The notes beneath the pieces are model-generated. The model searched no databases. It was given only the letters and a program-made list of their open reading frames with translations, and was not told the origin of the DNA. A DNA stretch of 64,000 nucleotides, taken from contig CALEGP010000033.1 of the NCBI GenBank assembly GCA_937876245.1, forward strand, positions 17,474-81,473, in the 5' to 3' direction. Shown here piece by piece: positions 1-9,696 of the stretch (position 1 is the first letter of the stretch; the number at the start of each line of letters is the position of its first letter). The DNA is from an uncultured Actinomycetes bacterium. GTDB taxonomy: Bacteria; Actinomycetota; Actinomycetes; Nanopelagicales; Nanopelagicaceae. Both the position numbers and the translations under genes were made by a program.

Positions 1-63
1 GGAATTGAAATTATGGAGGTCGCCCGCTTAGAGCAGGCGATTACTCGCGTAAAAATCAATTAA
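1..63 (+). CDS. 3' end of an unidentified gene (partial)
   Basis: An open frame runs from the window edge to a TAA at 61-63 and encodes the last 20 residues of a protein ending in a hydrophobic/charged stretch (…IEIMEVARLEQAI…). It converges on clpC and overlaps its stop codon by about 3 bases, a layout common in compact genomes. In actinobacteria the neighbour beyond clpC is often radA, disA or mutY, and the tail could fit the end of RadA, but 20 residues are too few to decide. The call that it is coding rests on frame and codon use only. Confidence 0.45.
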   Translation, partial: GIEIMEVARLEQAITRVKIN

Positions 64-2564
64 TTTTGCGTTGGGGCCTGAGCTAGATCACCAGGTGTAT
101 CTGGCAACTCTGCCTTCGTCATACCCTTGAAGACAAATTCTTCTTTTTCATCTTCCATGGCAGTTTCCACTAAAATGATTTCGCCAGCTTTTAAATCACC
201 AAAGAGAATCTTTTCAGAAAGCACATCTTCAATTTCACGCTGGATGCAACGACGAAGTGGGCGGGCTCCTAGAAGTGGATCGTAACCCTTCTTTGCAAGC
301 AACGCCTTGGCTTCAGTCGTTAATTCAATTCCCATGTCGCGAGCACGAAGTCTCTCGTCGAGATTTGCAATCATAAGATCAACGATCTGAATAATTTCAT
401 TTTCGGTTAATTGATGGAAGACAATTACATCATCAATACGGTTTAGAAATTCCGGACGGAAGTGAGATTTCAGTTCATCGCTGACTTTATTCTTCATGCG
501 CTCATAATTTCCCTGAGCATCCGAAGCATTTGTGAATCCAAGGTTCAAAGTTTTCGAAATGTCTCGTGTGCCAAGGTTAGTCGTCATGATGATGATTGTG
601 TTCTTGAAATCGACAACTCTGCCCTGTGAATCAGTTAGGCGACCATCTTCAAGAACTTGAAGAAGTGAGTTAAAGATATCTGGATGAGCCTTTTCAATTT
701 CATCGAAAAGAACAACAGAAAATGGTTTACGACGCACTTTCTCAGTTAGCTGTCCCCCTTCGTCATAACCAACATAACCTGGGGGTGCACCGAATAAGCG
801 AGAGGCTGTGTGCTTCTCGGAGTATTCAGACATATCCAATTGGATAAGCGCATCGGAATCACCAAATAAAAATTGGGCAAGAGTGCGAGAAAGTTCAGTC
901 TTACCAACACCGGATGGACCGGCGAAAATAAATGAACCTCCTGGGCGCTTCGGATCTTTCAAGCCAGCCCGAGTACGACGAATAGCCTGGGACAAAGCTT
1001 TAATAGCTTGATCCTGGCCGATAACTCTGCGATGCAACTCATCTTCCATTCGCAAGAGGCGTGCAGTTTCAGCTTCAGTCAACTTGAATACCGGAATCCC
1101 AGTTGCATTAGATAAAACTTCTGCAATTAATTCTTCAGTTACCTCGGCAACAACATCTAAGTCGCCAGCTTTCCAGTTCTTCTCCGCTTCATGCTTTTCA
1201 GCAATCAAAGTTTTTTCATCATCTCGGAAGCTAGCTGCGCCCTCAAAATCTTGAGAGTCAATTGCGGACTCTTTAGCTTTGCGAGCTTCGGCTATTTTGT
1301 CATCGAACGCTCGAAGCTCCGGCGGAGCTGTCATGCGTCGAATACGTAGTCTTGAGCCTGCTTCATCAATCAAATCAATCGCCTTGTCAGGTAGGAATCG
1401 ATCTGAAATATAACGGTCTGCCATTTGGGCAGCTCCGACAATGGCAGCATCTGTAATAGAAACTTTATGGTGAGATTCGTAACGATCACGAAGTCCTTTA
1501 AGAATTTCTATCGTATGTTCAACAGTTGGTTCTGCAACTTGAATGGATTGAAAACGTCGCTCAAGTGCAGCATCTTTTTCAAAATACTTACGAAATTCAT
1601 CAAGAGTGGTTGCGCCGATTGTCTGCAGTTCACCACGAGCAAGCATTGGTTTTAGAATACTTGCGGCATCTATAGCGCCTTCTGCAGCTCCTGCGCCGAC
1701 AAGTGTGTGAATCTCATCAATGAAGAGAATAATATCTCCACGGGTTCGAATTTCTTTTAGAACTTTCTTCAAACGTTCCTCGAAATCACCACGGTAACGG
1801 CTACCTGCTACGAGCGCCCCAAGATCGAGAGAATAAACTTGCTTATCTTTAAGCGTCTCAGGGACATCGCCCTTCACTATTAATTGAGCAAGTCCTTCAA
1901 CAATTGCAGTTTTGCCTACTCCTGGCTCACCAATTAATACTGGGTTATTTTTTGTTCGTCGGGAAAGAATTTGCATAACTCTTTCAATTTCTTTTGTCCG
2001 TCCAATTACCGGATCCAGTTTTCCTTCTCGAGCGGCTTGCGTCAGATTACGACCAAATTGATCTAGAACTAATGAAGTTGACGGAGTTCCTTCCGCTGGC
2101 GCGCCACTTGTTACTGCTTCTTTACCTTGGTATCCAGAAAGAAGAGAAATGACCTGAGTACGAACACGATTTAAGTCGGCACCGAGCTTTACTAATACCT
2201 GAGCTGCTACGCCCTCTCCTTCACGAATAAGACCAAGAAGGATGTGTTCAGTTCCAATGTAATTGTGGCCAAGTTGCAAAGCTTCGCGAAGTGATAGTTC
2301 AAGAACTTTTTTGGCTCTTGGCGTGAAAGGAATATGTCCAGAAGGAGCCTGTTGGCCCTGTCCAATTATTTCCTCAACTTGAGAACGGACGGCTTCAAGG
2401 GAGATTCCTAAAGCTTCAAGGGCTTTGGCGGCAACGCCTTCTCCTTCATGAATTAGGCCAAGAAGGATGTGCTCTGTGCCGATGTAATTATGATTGAGCA
2501 TGCGTGCCTCTTCTTGGGCTAGCACGACAACACGTCGGGCTCGATCAGTAAAGCGCTCGAACAT
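60..2564 (-). CDS. clpC: ATP-dependent Clp protease ATPase subunit ClpC
   Basis: ClpC is the AAA+ unfoldase that feeds substrates to ClpP in the cytoplasm. Two Clp-N repeats (about residues 1-145, each with an [12 protein letters not shown] motif) precede a first AAA module (GEPGVGKT near 213, DEIH near 284), a short UVR-like middle segment near 435, and a second AAA module (GPSGVGKT near 550, LNRIDD arm). At about 834 residues it has full family length. I start it at the ATG at 2562-2564 ([11 protein letters not shown], the canonical ClpC N-terminus) and not at the in-frame TTG three codons earlier; GAGAGG lies just upstream. It is the last gene of the minus-strand cofactor block but is separated from argA by about 175 bases, which should hold its own promoter. 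Confidence 0.97.
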   Translation of the reverse strand: MFERFTDRARRVVVLAQEEARMLNHNYIGTEHILLGLIHEGEGVAAKALEALGISLEAVRSQVEEIIGQGQQAPSGHIPFTPRAKKVLELSLREALQLGHNYIGTEHILLGLIREGEGVAAQVLVKLGADLNRVRTQVISLLSGYQGKEAVTSGAPAEGTPSTSLVLDQFGRNLTQAAREGKLDPVIGRTKEIERVMQILSRRTKNNPVLIGEPGVGKTAIVEGLAQLIVKGDVPETLKDKQVYSLDLGALVAGSRYRGDFEERLKKVLKEIRTRGDIILFIDEIHTLVGAGAAEGAIDAASILKPMLARGELQTIGATTLDEFRKYFEKDAALERRFQSIQVAEPTVEHTIEILKGLRDRYESHHKVSITDAAIVGAAQMADRYISDRFLPDKAIDLIDEAGSRLRIRRMTAPPELRAFDDKIAEARKAKESAIDSQDFEGAASFRDDEKTLIAEKHEAEKNWKAGDLDVVAEVTEELIAEVLSNATGIPVFKLTEAETARLLRMEDELHRRVIGQDQAIKALSQAIRRTRAGLKDPKRPGGSFIFAGPSGVGKTELSRTLAQFLFGDSDALIQLDMSEYSEKHTASRLFGAPPGYVGYDEGGQLTEKVRRKPFSVVLFDEIEKAHPDIFNSLLQVLEDGRLTDSQGRVVDFKNTIIIMTTNLGTRDISKTLNLGFTNASDAQGNYERMKNKVSDELKSHFRPEFLNRIDDVIVFHQLTENEIIQIVDLMIANLDERLRARDMGIELTTEAKALLAKKGYDPLLGARPLRRCIQREIEDVLSEKILFGDLKAGEIILVETAMEDEKEEFVFKGMTKAELPDTPGDLAQAPTQN

Positions 2565-2739
2565 CGGGGTCAACCTCTCTATTCATCTCTATTCATCTCT
2601 TTAATCTCCACAGTAAAACTTTGCTGCCACTAGCCCAACTCTAATGTGTCTGGCTATAGTCGGTCTAACCCAATATCGTGCTCATTTATGCCCAATTGGC
2701 TGAGAATTGACCTAATATTTTCTGCCTATTTTGTTATAT
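2565..2739 (-). promoter_or_regulatory. clpC upstream region with a tandem repeat
   Basis: This is the only sizeable gap in the first 15 kb. On the minus strand it holds two tandem copies of a GATGAATAGA unit (about 2578-2600) directly before the GAGAGG ribosome site of clpC, and A/T-rich stretches that could form a -10 element. I see no convincing CIRCE or HAIR repeat. The promoter role is inferred from position. Confidence 0.4.
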
Positions 2740-3237
2740 CTAAAGCGTAAGGAGCATACGAGTGTTTCCAAGAGTGTTTGGCTTCACGCTCTCCAGATCT
2801 AAGAATTCAGCGACTCCGCTGTCATAAGAGTGCAATAGCTCGGTAAAAACTTCAGGAGCAACTGGAGTCCCAAGAATCTCAACAAATCCATGGCGATCAA
2901 AAAATTCAGTCTCAAATGTAAGACAAAAAATTCGCTTAACGCCAATCTCCTTGGCTCGGGTTATTAAAACTTCCAAAATGCTGTGTCCGATACCTCTGCC
3001 GCGGAGGCTCTGGTCAACTGCAACAGAACGTACCTCAGCCAAATCCTCCCATAAGACGTGAACGGCGCCGCAGCCGACAATTTTCCCATCTTGCTCTGCC
3101 ACTGTGAACTCTTGAACACTTTCATAAAGAGTTACTGTCTCTTTTGTGAGCAAGCGACGGCCAGTCGCATACTCATCAATAATTGCGCGAATCGCTTTGA
3201 TATCTGTAGTTCGAGCTTGTCGGATTATCAAAGTCAT
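2740..3237 (-). CDS. argA: GNAT-type N-acetylglutamate synthase (ArgA-like)
   Basis: This 165-residue single-domain GNAT acetyltransferase closely resembles the short actinobacterial N-acetylglutamate synthase, which acetylates glutamate with acetyl-CoA to start arginine synthesis and lacks the kinase-like domain of E. coli ArgA. The acetyl-CoA loop reads RGRGIG (about residues 99-104), preceded by the EVRSVAVD strand and followed by FFDRHGF, all typical of this group. The ATG lies directly after the lysS stop codon, so the two are probably co-transcribed. A generic GNAT acetyltransferase is the alternative. Confidence 0.8.
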   Translation of the reverse strand: MTLIIRQARTTDIKAIRAIIDEYATGRRLLTKETVTLYESVQEFTVAEQDGKIVGCGAVHVLWEDLAEVRSVAVDQSLRGRGIGHSILEVLITRAKEIGVKRIFCLTFETEFFDRHGFVEILGTPVAPEVFTELLHSYDSGVAEFLDLESVKPNTLGNTRMLLTL

Positions 3238-4752
3238 CTACTCTTCTGGTTTCACTAATGGAAAGAGAATCGTTTCGCGAATACCAAGTCCTGTCAGCGC
3301 CATAAGTAATCGATCGGCGCCCATTCCCATGCCTCCCATTGGCGGCATTGCATATTCCATGGCTCGTAAGAAATCTTCATCAATCTGCATTGCTTCTAGA
3401 TCGCCACTGGACCCAAGTGCAGCTTGTTCTGTCAAACGTTCGCGCTGAATTACCGGATCAATTAATTCTGAGTAGCCGGTAGCTAATTCGAAACCATCAA
3501 TATATAAGTCCCACTTTTCGGAAACGCCTGGAATTTCACGATGGGCACGTACAAGAGGTGAGGTATCAATCGGATAACCCTTAACGAAAATCGGGCCCGA
3601 TAATTTATCTGCAGCAACGAGTTCGAAAATTTCTTCTGCTAATTTTCCAGTAATCCACTTTGGGTCAACTTTTAAGCCTAGTTTTTCCGCAATTTTTACT
3701 AGCTCCGTGCGTGGGGTTAGGGCAGTTACTGATGACCCAACACCCTCTGAGATTAAATCGAACAGCCATACCTCTTCCCACTGCCCACCAAGATCTACTT
3801 CTCGCCCGTCATGGTGAGTAACAATGTGACTTCCAGAGGTTGCAATTGCAGCATCTTGGACTAGTTGGCGAGTTAAATCAGCAATCGTATTCCAGTCGCC
3901 ATATGCTTCATAGCTTTCGATCATTGCAAACTCAGGAGAGTGACTTGAATCTGCGCCTTCGTTTCTAAAATTTCGATTAATTTCAAATACTCGCTCAATG
4001 CCTCCAACGACACAACGTTTTAGGAAAAGTTCCGGAGCAATACGTAAGAACAGCTCCATGTCATATGCATTGCTTATCGTTTTGAATGGGCGAGCTGTTG
4101 CACCGCCATGCATAACCTGAAGCATTGGAGTTTCAACTTCAACAAAACCACGGTTATGGAAAGTCTCGCGAAGCGCGCGCATTACATTTGGTCGCAATCT
4201 GGCATTAGCTCTAGCTTCTGGGCGAACAATTAGGTCTACATATCTCATACGTACTCGAGATTCTTCAGAGAGTGGCTTATGTTCGACGGGAAGTGGACGA
4301 AGAGATTTTGCAGCCATCTGCCAATTTGATGCCAGGACTGAAAGCTCGCCACGCTTTGAGGTAATAACTTCACCGGTAACACTCACTAAGTCGCCAATAT
4401 CAACTTCCGATTTCCAAAGCTCTAGGATTTCTTCTCCAACTTTATCCAACGAAAACATCGCTTGGATTTCAGTTCCATCACCCTCGCGCAGTTTGGCAAA
4501 ACATAATTTTCCGGTATCCCGTTTGAAAATGACTCGACCGGCGATACTTTCGATAGCTCCAGTTGCGACATCAATCTCTAAATCTTTGTATTGGGCGCGA
4601 AGATCTTTAAGGGTGATAGTTCTTGGAACTTCTACTGGATATGGCTCAGCCCCACGCTCAATAATCGCAGCTCGCTTCTCCCTGCGGATACGAAGTTGCT
4701 CTGGCAGCTCATCGTTATCAGAAGCTGGCGGGGTATTTTGTGGCTTCGTCAT
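3238..4752 (-). CDS. lysS: Lysyl-tRNA synthetase, class II
   Basis: LysS activates lysine with ATP and charges tRNA-Lys in the cytoplasm. The 504-residue protein has an OB-fold anticodon-binding domain (about 55-165) and a class II catalytic core, with motif 2 around FRNEGADSSHSPEF and motif 3 GMGMGADRLLMALTG near the C-terminus; the ELATGYSELIDP segment is characteristic of LysRS. The length is normal. It begins 30 bases after the coaX stop and abuts argA. This position between coaX and clpC is conserved in actinobacteria. Confidence 0.97.
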   Translation of the reverse strand: MTKPQNTPPASDNDELPEQLRIRREKRAAIIERGAEPYPVEVPRTITLKDLRAQYKDLEIDVATGAIESIAGRVIFKRDTGKLCFAKLREGDGTEIQAMFSLDKVGEEILELWKSEVDIGDLVSVTGEVITSKRGELSVLASNWQMAAKSLRPLPVEHKPLSEESRVRMRYVDLIVRPEARANARLRPNVMRALRETFHNRGFVEVETPMLQVMHGGATARPFKTISNAYDMELFLRIAPELFLKRCVVGGIERVFEINRNFRNEGADSSHSPEFAMIESYEAYGDWNTIADLTRQLVQDAAIATSGSHIVTHHDGREVDLGGQWEEVWLFDLISEGVGSSVTALTPRTELVKIAEKLGLKVDPKWITGKLAEEIFELVAADKLSGPIFVKGYPIDTSPLVRAHREIPGVSEKWDLYIDGFELATGYSELIDPVIQRERLTEQAALGSSGDLEAMQIDEDFLRAMEYAMPPMGGMGMGADRLLMALTGLGIRETILFPLVKPEE

Positions 4753-4782
4753 AAGGTGCGTAAGCCTACCGTTTAGGCCAGG

Positions 4783-5559
4783 CTAAGAATTGCGTTCATG
4801 AACTAATCGAAGACCAATCAGGGTCAAATCTGGCTCGTAAAAATCAATAGTCTCACTGACTCCAATGACCAATGGCGCGAGTCCGCCCGTTGCAATAACG
4901 CTTACCTCTCCGGAATTTGGATAAAGAGTTGCTAGTTCTTGCGAAATTCTGCCAACCAGCCCATCCACCTGACCAGCAAATCCATAGATAGTTCCAGACT
5001 GCAGTGCCTCAACAGTGTTTTTCCCAATAACATTTCTTGGCGTTACCAGTTCGACTCGTCTTAACTGTGCTGCCCTAGAGGCAAGAGCTTCCACTGAAAT
5101 TTCAATTCCTGCCGCGAGAGCGCCACCTAGAAACTCACCTTTTGGTGAGACGACATCCAGATTTGTGGAAGTACCAAAATCAACAACAATACATGGACCA
5201 TTTTCCCCATAAAGTTCGTGAGCAGCCAAAGTATTGACAATGCGATCTGCGCCAATTTCTTTTGGATTATCTACTTGAAGCGGAACGCCGGTTTTTACTC
5301 CTGGCTCAACAATGGTTCTTTGTAATTCAGAATAATTACTCGTAATCATGGTTCGAAGTTCCCGTAAAGTAGAAGGTACCGTGGAACAAATCGCAAGTGC
5401 TGTTATCTCAAAGCCTTGTATAAGCGCTGAATAACGAACCCATAGTTCATCTGCCGTATCCCTGGTATCGGTTTTTACTCGCCAACTCTTGATCAAAGCA
5501 GCGCCTTCGAATACACCAAGTACCGTATTCGTATTTCCAACATCGATTGCAAGCAACAT
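4783..5559 (-). CDS. coaX: Type III pantothenate kinase
   Basis: CoaX phosphorylates pantothenate, the first step from pantothenate to coenzyme A. The protein is 258 residues, normal for type III kinases of the ASKHA fold: the phosphate-1 motif AIDVGNTNT is at residues 4-12, DFGTSTN near 125 is the second phosphate motif, and IATGGLA near 221 is the adenosine motif. The start codon lies 2 bases after the nadC stop, so translation is probably coupled. Together with panC upstream it ties pantothenate synthesis to CoA in one operon. Confidence 0.95.
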   Translation of the reverse strand: MLLAIDVGNTNTVLGVFEGAALIKSWRVKTDTRDTADELWVRYSALIQGFEITALAICSTVPSTLRELRTMITSNYSELQRTIVEPGVKTGVPLQVDNPKEIGADRIVNTLAAHELYGENGPCIVVDFGTSTNLDVVSPKGEFLGGALAAGIEISVEALASRAAQLRRVELVTPRNVIGKNTVEALQSGTIYGFAGQVDGLVGRISQELATLYPNSGEVSVIATGGLAPLVIGVSETIDFYEPDLTLIGLRLVHERNS

Positions 5560-5561
5560 AT

Positions 5562-6440
5562 TTACTCCATTCTCAAATCTAGTCCAATGTCTAAGACAGG
5601 CGCCGAATGCGTCAGGGCCCCGACTGCCAGAAAATCGACTCCAGTACTTGCATAGGCGTGCGCATTATTTAAAATTAGGCCGCCAGATGCTTCCAGTTTC
5701 GCTCGTCCCGCAACAATTTCAACTGCTGCTCGACATTCTTCAATCGACATATTATCCAGGAGTACCAGTTTGGCGCCGGCATCGACTACTTCACGAAGCT
5801 GTTGAAGTGAGTCCACTTCAACCTCCACTGGAAGATCTGGGAATTTAGCTTTGACTAAAGTAAAAGCCTCAACTACTCCACCGGCAGCAAGAACATGGTT
5901 ATCCTTAATGAGAGCGGCATCAGATAAAGCGAAGCGGTGGTTAATTCCTCCGCCAACTCTTACCGCATACTTTTCAAGTTCACGTATTCCTGGCGTTGTT
6001 TTTCTAGTATCTCTTATTGCTGCGCTAGTGCCAGCAACTGCATCAACCCAAGACTTAGTCAGTGTTGAAATACCACTCAAGTGGCCTAGAAAATTCAGCG
6101 CACTTCGTTCTGCTAATAGAAGATCTCGAGTTTTGCCAGTCGTAACCATAATTAGCGAGGCTGAGTGGACAATTTCGCCATCATTGATTTCGATCTTATA
6201 ATTTTCAATTCCACAAATTTCAAGTACAGCACAAACAATAGGTATTCCGGCGAGAACTCCTGATTTCCTGGAACGAAATTCGGCAACTGCTATCTGGTCA
6301 ATCGGGATTGTCGCAACAGTAGTTACATCAAGATCTCCCAATAGGTCTTCAGCTATCGCTGCTTCTGCCACTTTTTCAATGTAACTTGGGCTAAGTCTGG
6401 TGCCAGCTATTAATTCCAACAGTTTTTTGCTAAATCCCAT
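5562..6440 (-). CDS. nadC: Nicotinate-nucleotide pyrophosphorylase (carboxylating)
   Basis: NadC converts quinolinate and PRPP to nicotinate mononucleotide, CO2 and pyrophosphate in de novo NAD synthesis. The active-site signature RDTRKTTPGIRELEKYAV and the later KDNH, EVEVDS and LLDNM strands mark the QPRTase barrel. The frame is open further upstream, but I start at the ATG at 6438-6440: it overlaps the nadB stop as TAATG and has a perfect GGAGG seven bases before it, giving 292 residues. This is a clear translational-coupling junction with nadB. Confidence 0.95.
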   Translation of the reverse strand: MGFSKKLLELIAGTRLSPSYIEKVAEAAIAEDLLGDLDVTTVATIPIDQIAVAEFRSRKSGVLAGIPIVCAVLEICGIENYKIEINDGEIVHSASLIMVTTGKTRDLLLAERSALNFLGHLSGISTLTKSWVDAVAGTSAAIRDTRKTTPGIRELEKYAVRVGGGINHRFALSDAALIKDNHVLAAGGVVEAFTLVKAKFPDLPVEVEVDSLQQLREVVDAGAKLVLLDNMSIEECRAAVEIVAGRAKLEASGGLILNNAHAYASTGVDFLAVGALTHSAPVLDIGLDLRME

Positions 6441-8047
6441 TAGTGCACCTCCATTAACTTTGAATTCCATTTTCCATTACCGTCATAACTCTGAACAATT
6501 CGACTAATCCAATCGCTACTACTTTCTGGAAAATCACTTCGCCAATGCGACCCACGTGACTCTTCTCGTTCCAGTGCCGCACGCGCAATAGCAGTTGCAA
6601 GCAGGTAAAGATTGGATACTTCCCAAGCTTCAATGCACGGCGAACTACTGACATGAGTTGCCAGTTGTTTCAGTGTTGCGAGAGTTTCTCGCAACGAGTC
6701 ACCACTTCGCATTACTCCAGCTCCTTGGCTCATTGCCAGTTGTAAAGTCATCTTTATCGCAGGATCAAGCAGAAATGCCCCTGTGCTCTGTTCATTAGGG
6801 AGGCCCTGTTCGCCAATATTTAAGGCAATGTCAGCCGCAATTCTTGTTCCAAAAACTAAACCCTCGAGCAAAGAATTTGAGGCCAGTCGATTAGCTCCGT
6901 GTGCACCGGTGCATGCGGTCTCTCCACATGCATATAGGCCTGCTACAGATGTGCGACCGACTAGATCAACTTTCACGCCACCAGAAGAATAATGAGCTGC
7001 CGGAGAAACTGGAATCATCTGCATTCGAGGATCAATCCCGTTGTCGTTGCAAAATGCAAAAATAGTTGGGAATCGTTCCGGAAAATCATTAATCCCGGTT
7101 GTATCAAGCCAAACATGGGGAGAATTACTTTCTTTCATCTGTTTAAAAATTTCAATGGCGACAATATCTCGTGGTGCTAAATCTTTCTGGGGATGTTTGC
7201 CTTCCATGAAATGAATGCCTTTATCGTTTACAAGCACAGCCCCTTCGCCGCGAACGGCCTCACTTATTAAGGGCTGTTGCCCGCTCAAGCTGTCGTCTCG
7301 CCACAAAACCGTTGGATGGAACTGGATGAACTCGACATCGGCAATTTCGGCCCCAGCGCGAAGGGCAAGGGCCACGCCATCTCCCGTAGAGACAGAAGGG
7401 TTTGTAGTTTGTGCATAAACCTGACCAAGGCCGCCAGTGGCAATAACTACCGCCCTAGCTAGCGCTCTGCCAACACCGTCACGACTTCCTGCACCAATTA
7501 CATGAACTGTTACGCCACAAACCGAACCAGTGGCTGTTTGTAAAACGTCAATAGCCAGAGCATTTTCAATCACTTCAATCCCCGCATCACCTTGCACGGC
7601 GGCCAAAAGTGCGCGGGATACTTCAGCACCTGTTGCATCGCCACCAGCATGGAGAATTCGGTTACGTAAGTGGCCACCTTCCCGTGTTAAGGCAATTTCG
7701 CCAGTGTCAGACTTATCAAAAACTGCACCGCGTGAAATCAATTTACGTACAGCTTCTGGACCCTCCGTTACTAAAACATCAACCGCTTCGGCGTCACAAA
7801 GCCCTGCCCCGGCTATCAAAGTATCTTTTTTATGCTGTCCTGGCGTATCTCCGGGACCAAGCGCCGCAGCGATACCGCCTTGTGCCCATTTTGTGGAGCC
7901 TTCATCAATTTTTGCCTTGGTAACTAAAAGTACAGATAAGTTGCTCGCTCTTAAATTTAGCGCCGTTGTTAATCCGGCGACGCCAGATCCAATAACGATT
8001 ACATCGGCATTGACTGTCCAACCTGGTTTTCCAGATAATAATTTCAT
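6440..8047 (-). CDS. nadB: L-aspartate oxidase
   Basis: NadB is an FAD enzyme that oxidises L-aspartate to iminoaspartate for quinolinate synthesis. Its 535 residues include the N-terminal FAD-binding GSGVAGLTTALNL, STKWAQGGIAAAL, the FIQFHPT active-site region, and the GLYACGETACTGAHGANRL segment typical of aspartate oxidases; a C-terminal helical domain follows. It overlaps panC by 4 bases and nadC by one base. nadA (quinolinate synthase), the usual partner, is not in the window and must be elsewhere. Confidence 0.96.
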   Translation of the reverse strand: MKLLSGKPGWTVNADVIVIGSGVAGLTTALNLRASNLSVLLVTKAKIDEGSTKWAQGGIAAALGPGDTPGQHKKDTLIAGAGLCDAEAVDVLVTEGPEAVRKLISRGAVFDKSDTGEIALTREGGHLRNRILHAGGDATGAEVSRALLAAVQGDAGIEVIENALAIDVLQTATGSVCGVTVHVIGAGSRDGVGRALARAVVIATGGLGQVYAQTTNPSVSTGDGVALALRAGAEIADVEFIQFHPTVLWRDDSLSGQQPLISEAVRGEGAVLVNDKGIHFMEGKHPQKDLAPRDIVAIEIFKQMKESNSPHVWLDTTGINDFPERFPTIFAFCNDNGIDPRMQMIPVSPAAHYSSGGVKVDLVGRTSVAGLYACGETACTGAHGANRLASNSLLEGLVFGTRIAADIALNIGEQGLPNEQSTGAFLLDPAIKMTLQLAMSQGAGVMRSGDSLRETLATLKQLATHVSSSPCIEAWEVSNLYLLATAIARAALEREESRGSHWRSDFPESSSDWISRIVQSYDGNGKWNSKLMEVH

Positions 8048-8841
8048 TTGGAAGTTCCTGGTTGCAACATGGCCTTATTGTCTAACAATCTGACCCCATT
8101 AATCCAGCCCGCGACAATCGCTCGCGGTTGTCGCGTAGTTGTAGTGGCTATCTCGAAACTAGTTTCATCGATAATTTCGGCATAATCGAGCGCGAATCCC
8201 GGAATCTTCTTTAGTTCAGATAACAAATTTGAACGAGCCATTACCAAATCCTTTGCGCTGGATGCTGCTTCTAGGGCAGCAGCAATGCCAGAGGCGTTAG
8301 CTTGTTCAGTAATTGTTAATCTCGAATTACGGGAGGATATCGCCAGCCCACTTGCCTCACGTATCGTAGGCGCTGAAATTATCGAAACTGGCAAATCCAA
8401 GTTTGCAACCATCTGTTTGACCAAAAATAACTGCTGAAAATCTTTTTCCCCAAAAACTGCAAACTCTGGCTTGATAAGTCCAAATAGCCTTTGCACAACA
8501 GTTAGCACGCCGTCAAAATGTCCAAACCTATGCATCCCCTCGAAAAGATTTCCGATTTCCCCTGCGGATATTATTTTCGGATCATCTGGATAAAGTTCCT
8601 CAAATGTTGGAAACCAAACAAACGAGCAGCCACTTGCCTCTGCGAGTTTTCTATCTGCATCAACCATTTTTGGATAAATCGAGAAATCCTCGGCATTTTC
8701 AAATTGCAACGGGTTTACAAAAACACTCACAACTACTTCATCTGCTAATTCCTTAGCGATTCTAATTAGCGATTCATGTCCAGCATGGAGTGCGCCCATG
8801 GTTGGAACAAAGGCAACTGGGTGATTAAGATTTAGATTCAT
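8044..8841 (-). CDS. panC: Pantothenate synthetase
   Basis: PanC condenses pantoate and beta-alanine with ATP to form pantothenate. The 265-residue protein shows PTMGALHAGH (about 13-22, the HIGH-like motif), FVNPLQF, GEKDFQQL and SSRNSRL, all adenylate-binding signatures. Its N-terminus is some 15 residues shorter than many homologues, beginning almost at the first strand. It overlaps nadB by 4 bases (ATGA). panD, which usually follows panC in actinobacteria, is absent here, so beta-alanine must come from another locus or from the environment. Confidence 0.96.
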   Translation of the reverse strand: MNLNLNHPVAFVPTMGALHAGHESLIRIAKELADEVVVSVFVNPLQFENAEDFSIYPKMVDADRKLAEASGCSFVWFPTFEELYPDDPKIISAGEIGNLFEGMHRFGHFDGVLTVVQRLFGLIKPEFAVFGEKDFQQLFLVKQMVANLDLPVSIISAPTIREASGLAISSRNSRLTITEQANASGIAAALEAASSAKDLVMARSNLLSELKKIPGFALDYAEIIDETSFEIATTTTRQPRAIVAGWINGVRLLDNKAMLQPGTSK

Positions 8842-8893
8842 GCTCCAGTCCTTTCCGGGTACCGGGCTCGTGTCACAAAGGTTACATCGTTAC

Positions 8894-9337
8894 TTAGATC
8901 TCGCGCAAAAGCTCTAGGACAGATCCTTTCCCCGGGATCAGCGCATCTGGATCAATCTCAAGCCATGGCTCTAAGACAAATCTGCGCTCATGCGCCCTCG
9001 GATGTGGCAACTCTAGAAGATCATTCTTAATTTTCTCGCCGCCAGCAACTATTAAATCAAGATCAATGGTTCTTGCTCCCCAGCGAATTTCCCGGGTTCT
9101 TCCTAATTTATTTTCAATTTCGAGCATGGCGGTCAATAAGTCATGGGGGGCTAAAGCAGACTCAGCTAATAGAACGGCATTTAAATATTCAGGTTGATCT
9201 GGTCCGCCTACTGGTTGTGTTTCATAGTTTGTGGATAGATGGGTTACTTCAATTATTTTCGCAAGCTCTAAAACTGCACTCGAAATATTCAGATCTCGGT
9301 CACCGAGATTTGAGCCAAGAGCAATTACAACTTTCAT
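8894..9337 (-). CDS. folK: 2-amino-4-hydroxy-6-hydroxymethyldihydropteridine pyrophosphokinase
   Basis: FolK transfers pyrophosphate from ATP to hydroxymethyl-dihydropterin in folate synthesis. It is 147 residues, and SNLGDR at the N-terminus, QPVGGPDQPEYLNAV near 43 and RWGARTIDLDL near 84 (the metal-binding loop) are classic HPPK motifs. It overlaps folB by 4 bases. Fifty bases separate it from panC, the largest gap within the cofactor run; the DUF3180 and Rossmann-protein genes often found here in actinobacteria are missing. Confidence 0.95.
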   Translation of the reverse strand: MKVVIALGSNLGDRDLNISSAVLELAKIIEVTHLSTNYETQPVGGPDQPEYLNAVLLAESALAPHDLLTAMLEIENKLGRTREIRWGARTIDLDLIVAGGEKIKNDLLELPHPRAHERRFVLEPWLEIDPDALIPGKGSVLELLREI

Positions 9338-9696
9338 CTTTGTCGTTCAATCCTCACCGATATATCGCTGAATTTAACATCTACCGGGGCGCTGGGTTTA
9401 TGCACGGTTACCGAAAGCGAAGTGACTAAGGAAAAATCCAGAAAAATTCTTCTGCTGATGCGATCTGCCAGGGCTTCAATTAAGAAGAGCGGTTCGCCAG
9501 CAATCTCTTCAACAATAACCGCGGCTACGGTCGCATAGTTAACCGTCTTTGTTAAATCATCGCTCTCACCTGCTGGCGCAAGATCGGCATAAAGCTCGAG
9601 ATCTACAATAAATATTTGGCCATCTCGACGTTCGTTGGGAAATACACCATGGAAACCGAGCGCTGAAATTCCAGTCAATGAAATCCGATCACTCAT
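9334..9696 (-). CDS. folB: Dihydroneopterin aldolase
   Basis: FolB cleaves dihydroneopterin to hydroxymethyl-dihydropterin and glycolaldehyde. The 120-residue protein has the GFHGVFPNERRDGQIF segment (about 13-28) with the conserved Glu, then YATVAAVI and EALADRI, as expected for the T-fold aldolase. Four-base overlaps on both sides (folP upstream, folK downstream) place it in a tightly coupled folate operon. Confidence 0.95.
   Translation of the reverse strand: MSDRISLTGISALGFHGVFPNERRDGQIFIVDLELYADLAPAGESDDLTKTVNYATVAAVIVEEIAGEPLFLIEALADRISRRIFLDFSLVTSLSVTVHKPSAPVDVKFSDISVRIERQR

Noticed and set aside
6441..6470. Longer nadC start at 6470
   Set aside because: The ATG at 6440 has GGAGG and overlaps the nadB stop as TAATG, which is a far better start.
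7530..8093. Long plus-strand frame (187 codons) opposite nadB
   Set aside because: It is the shadow of nadB codon periodicity; no domain, and nadB is certain.
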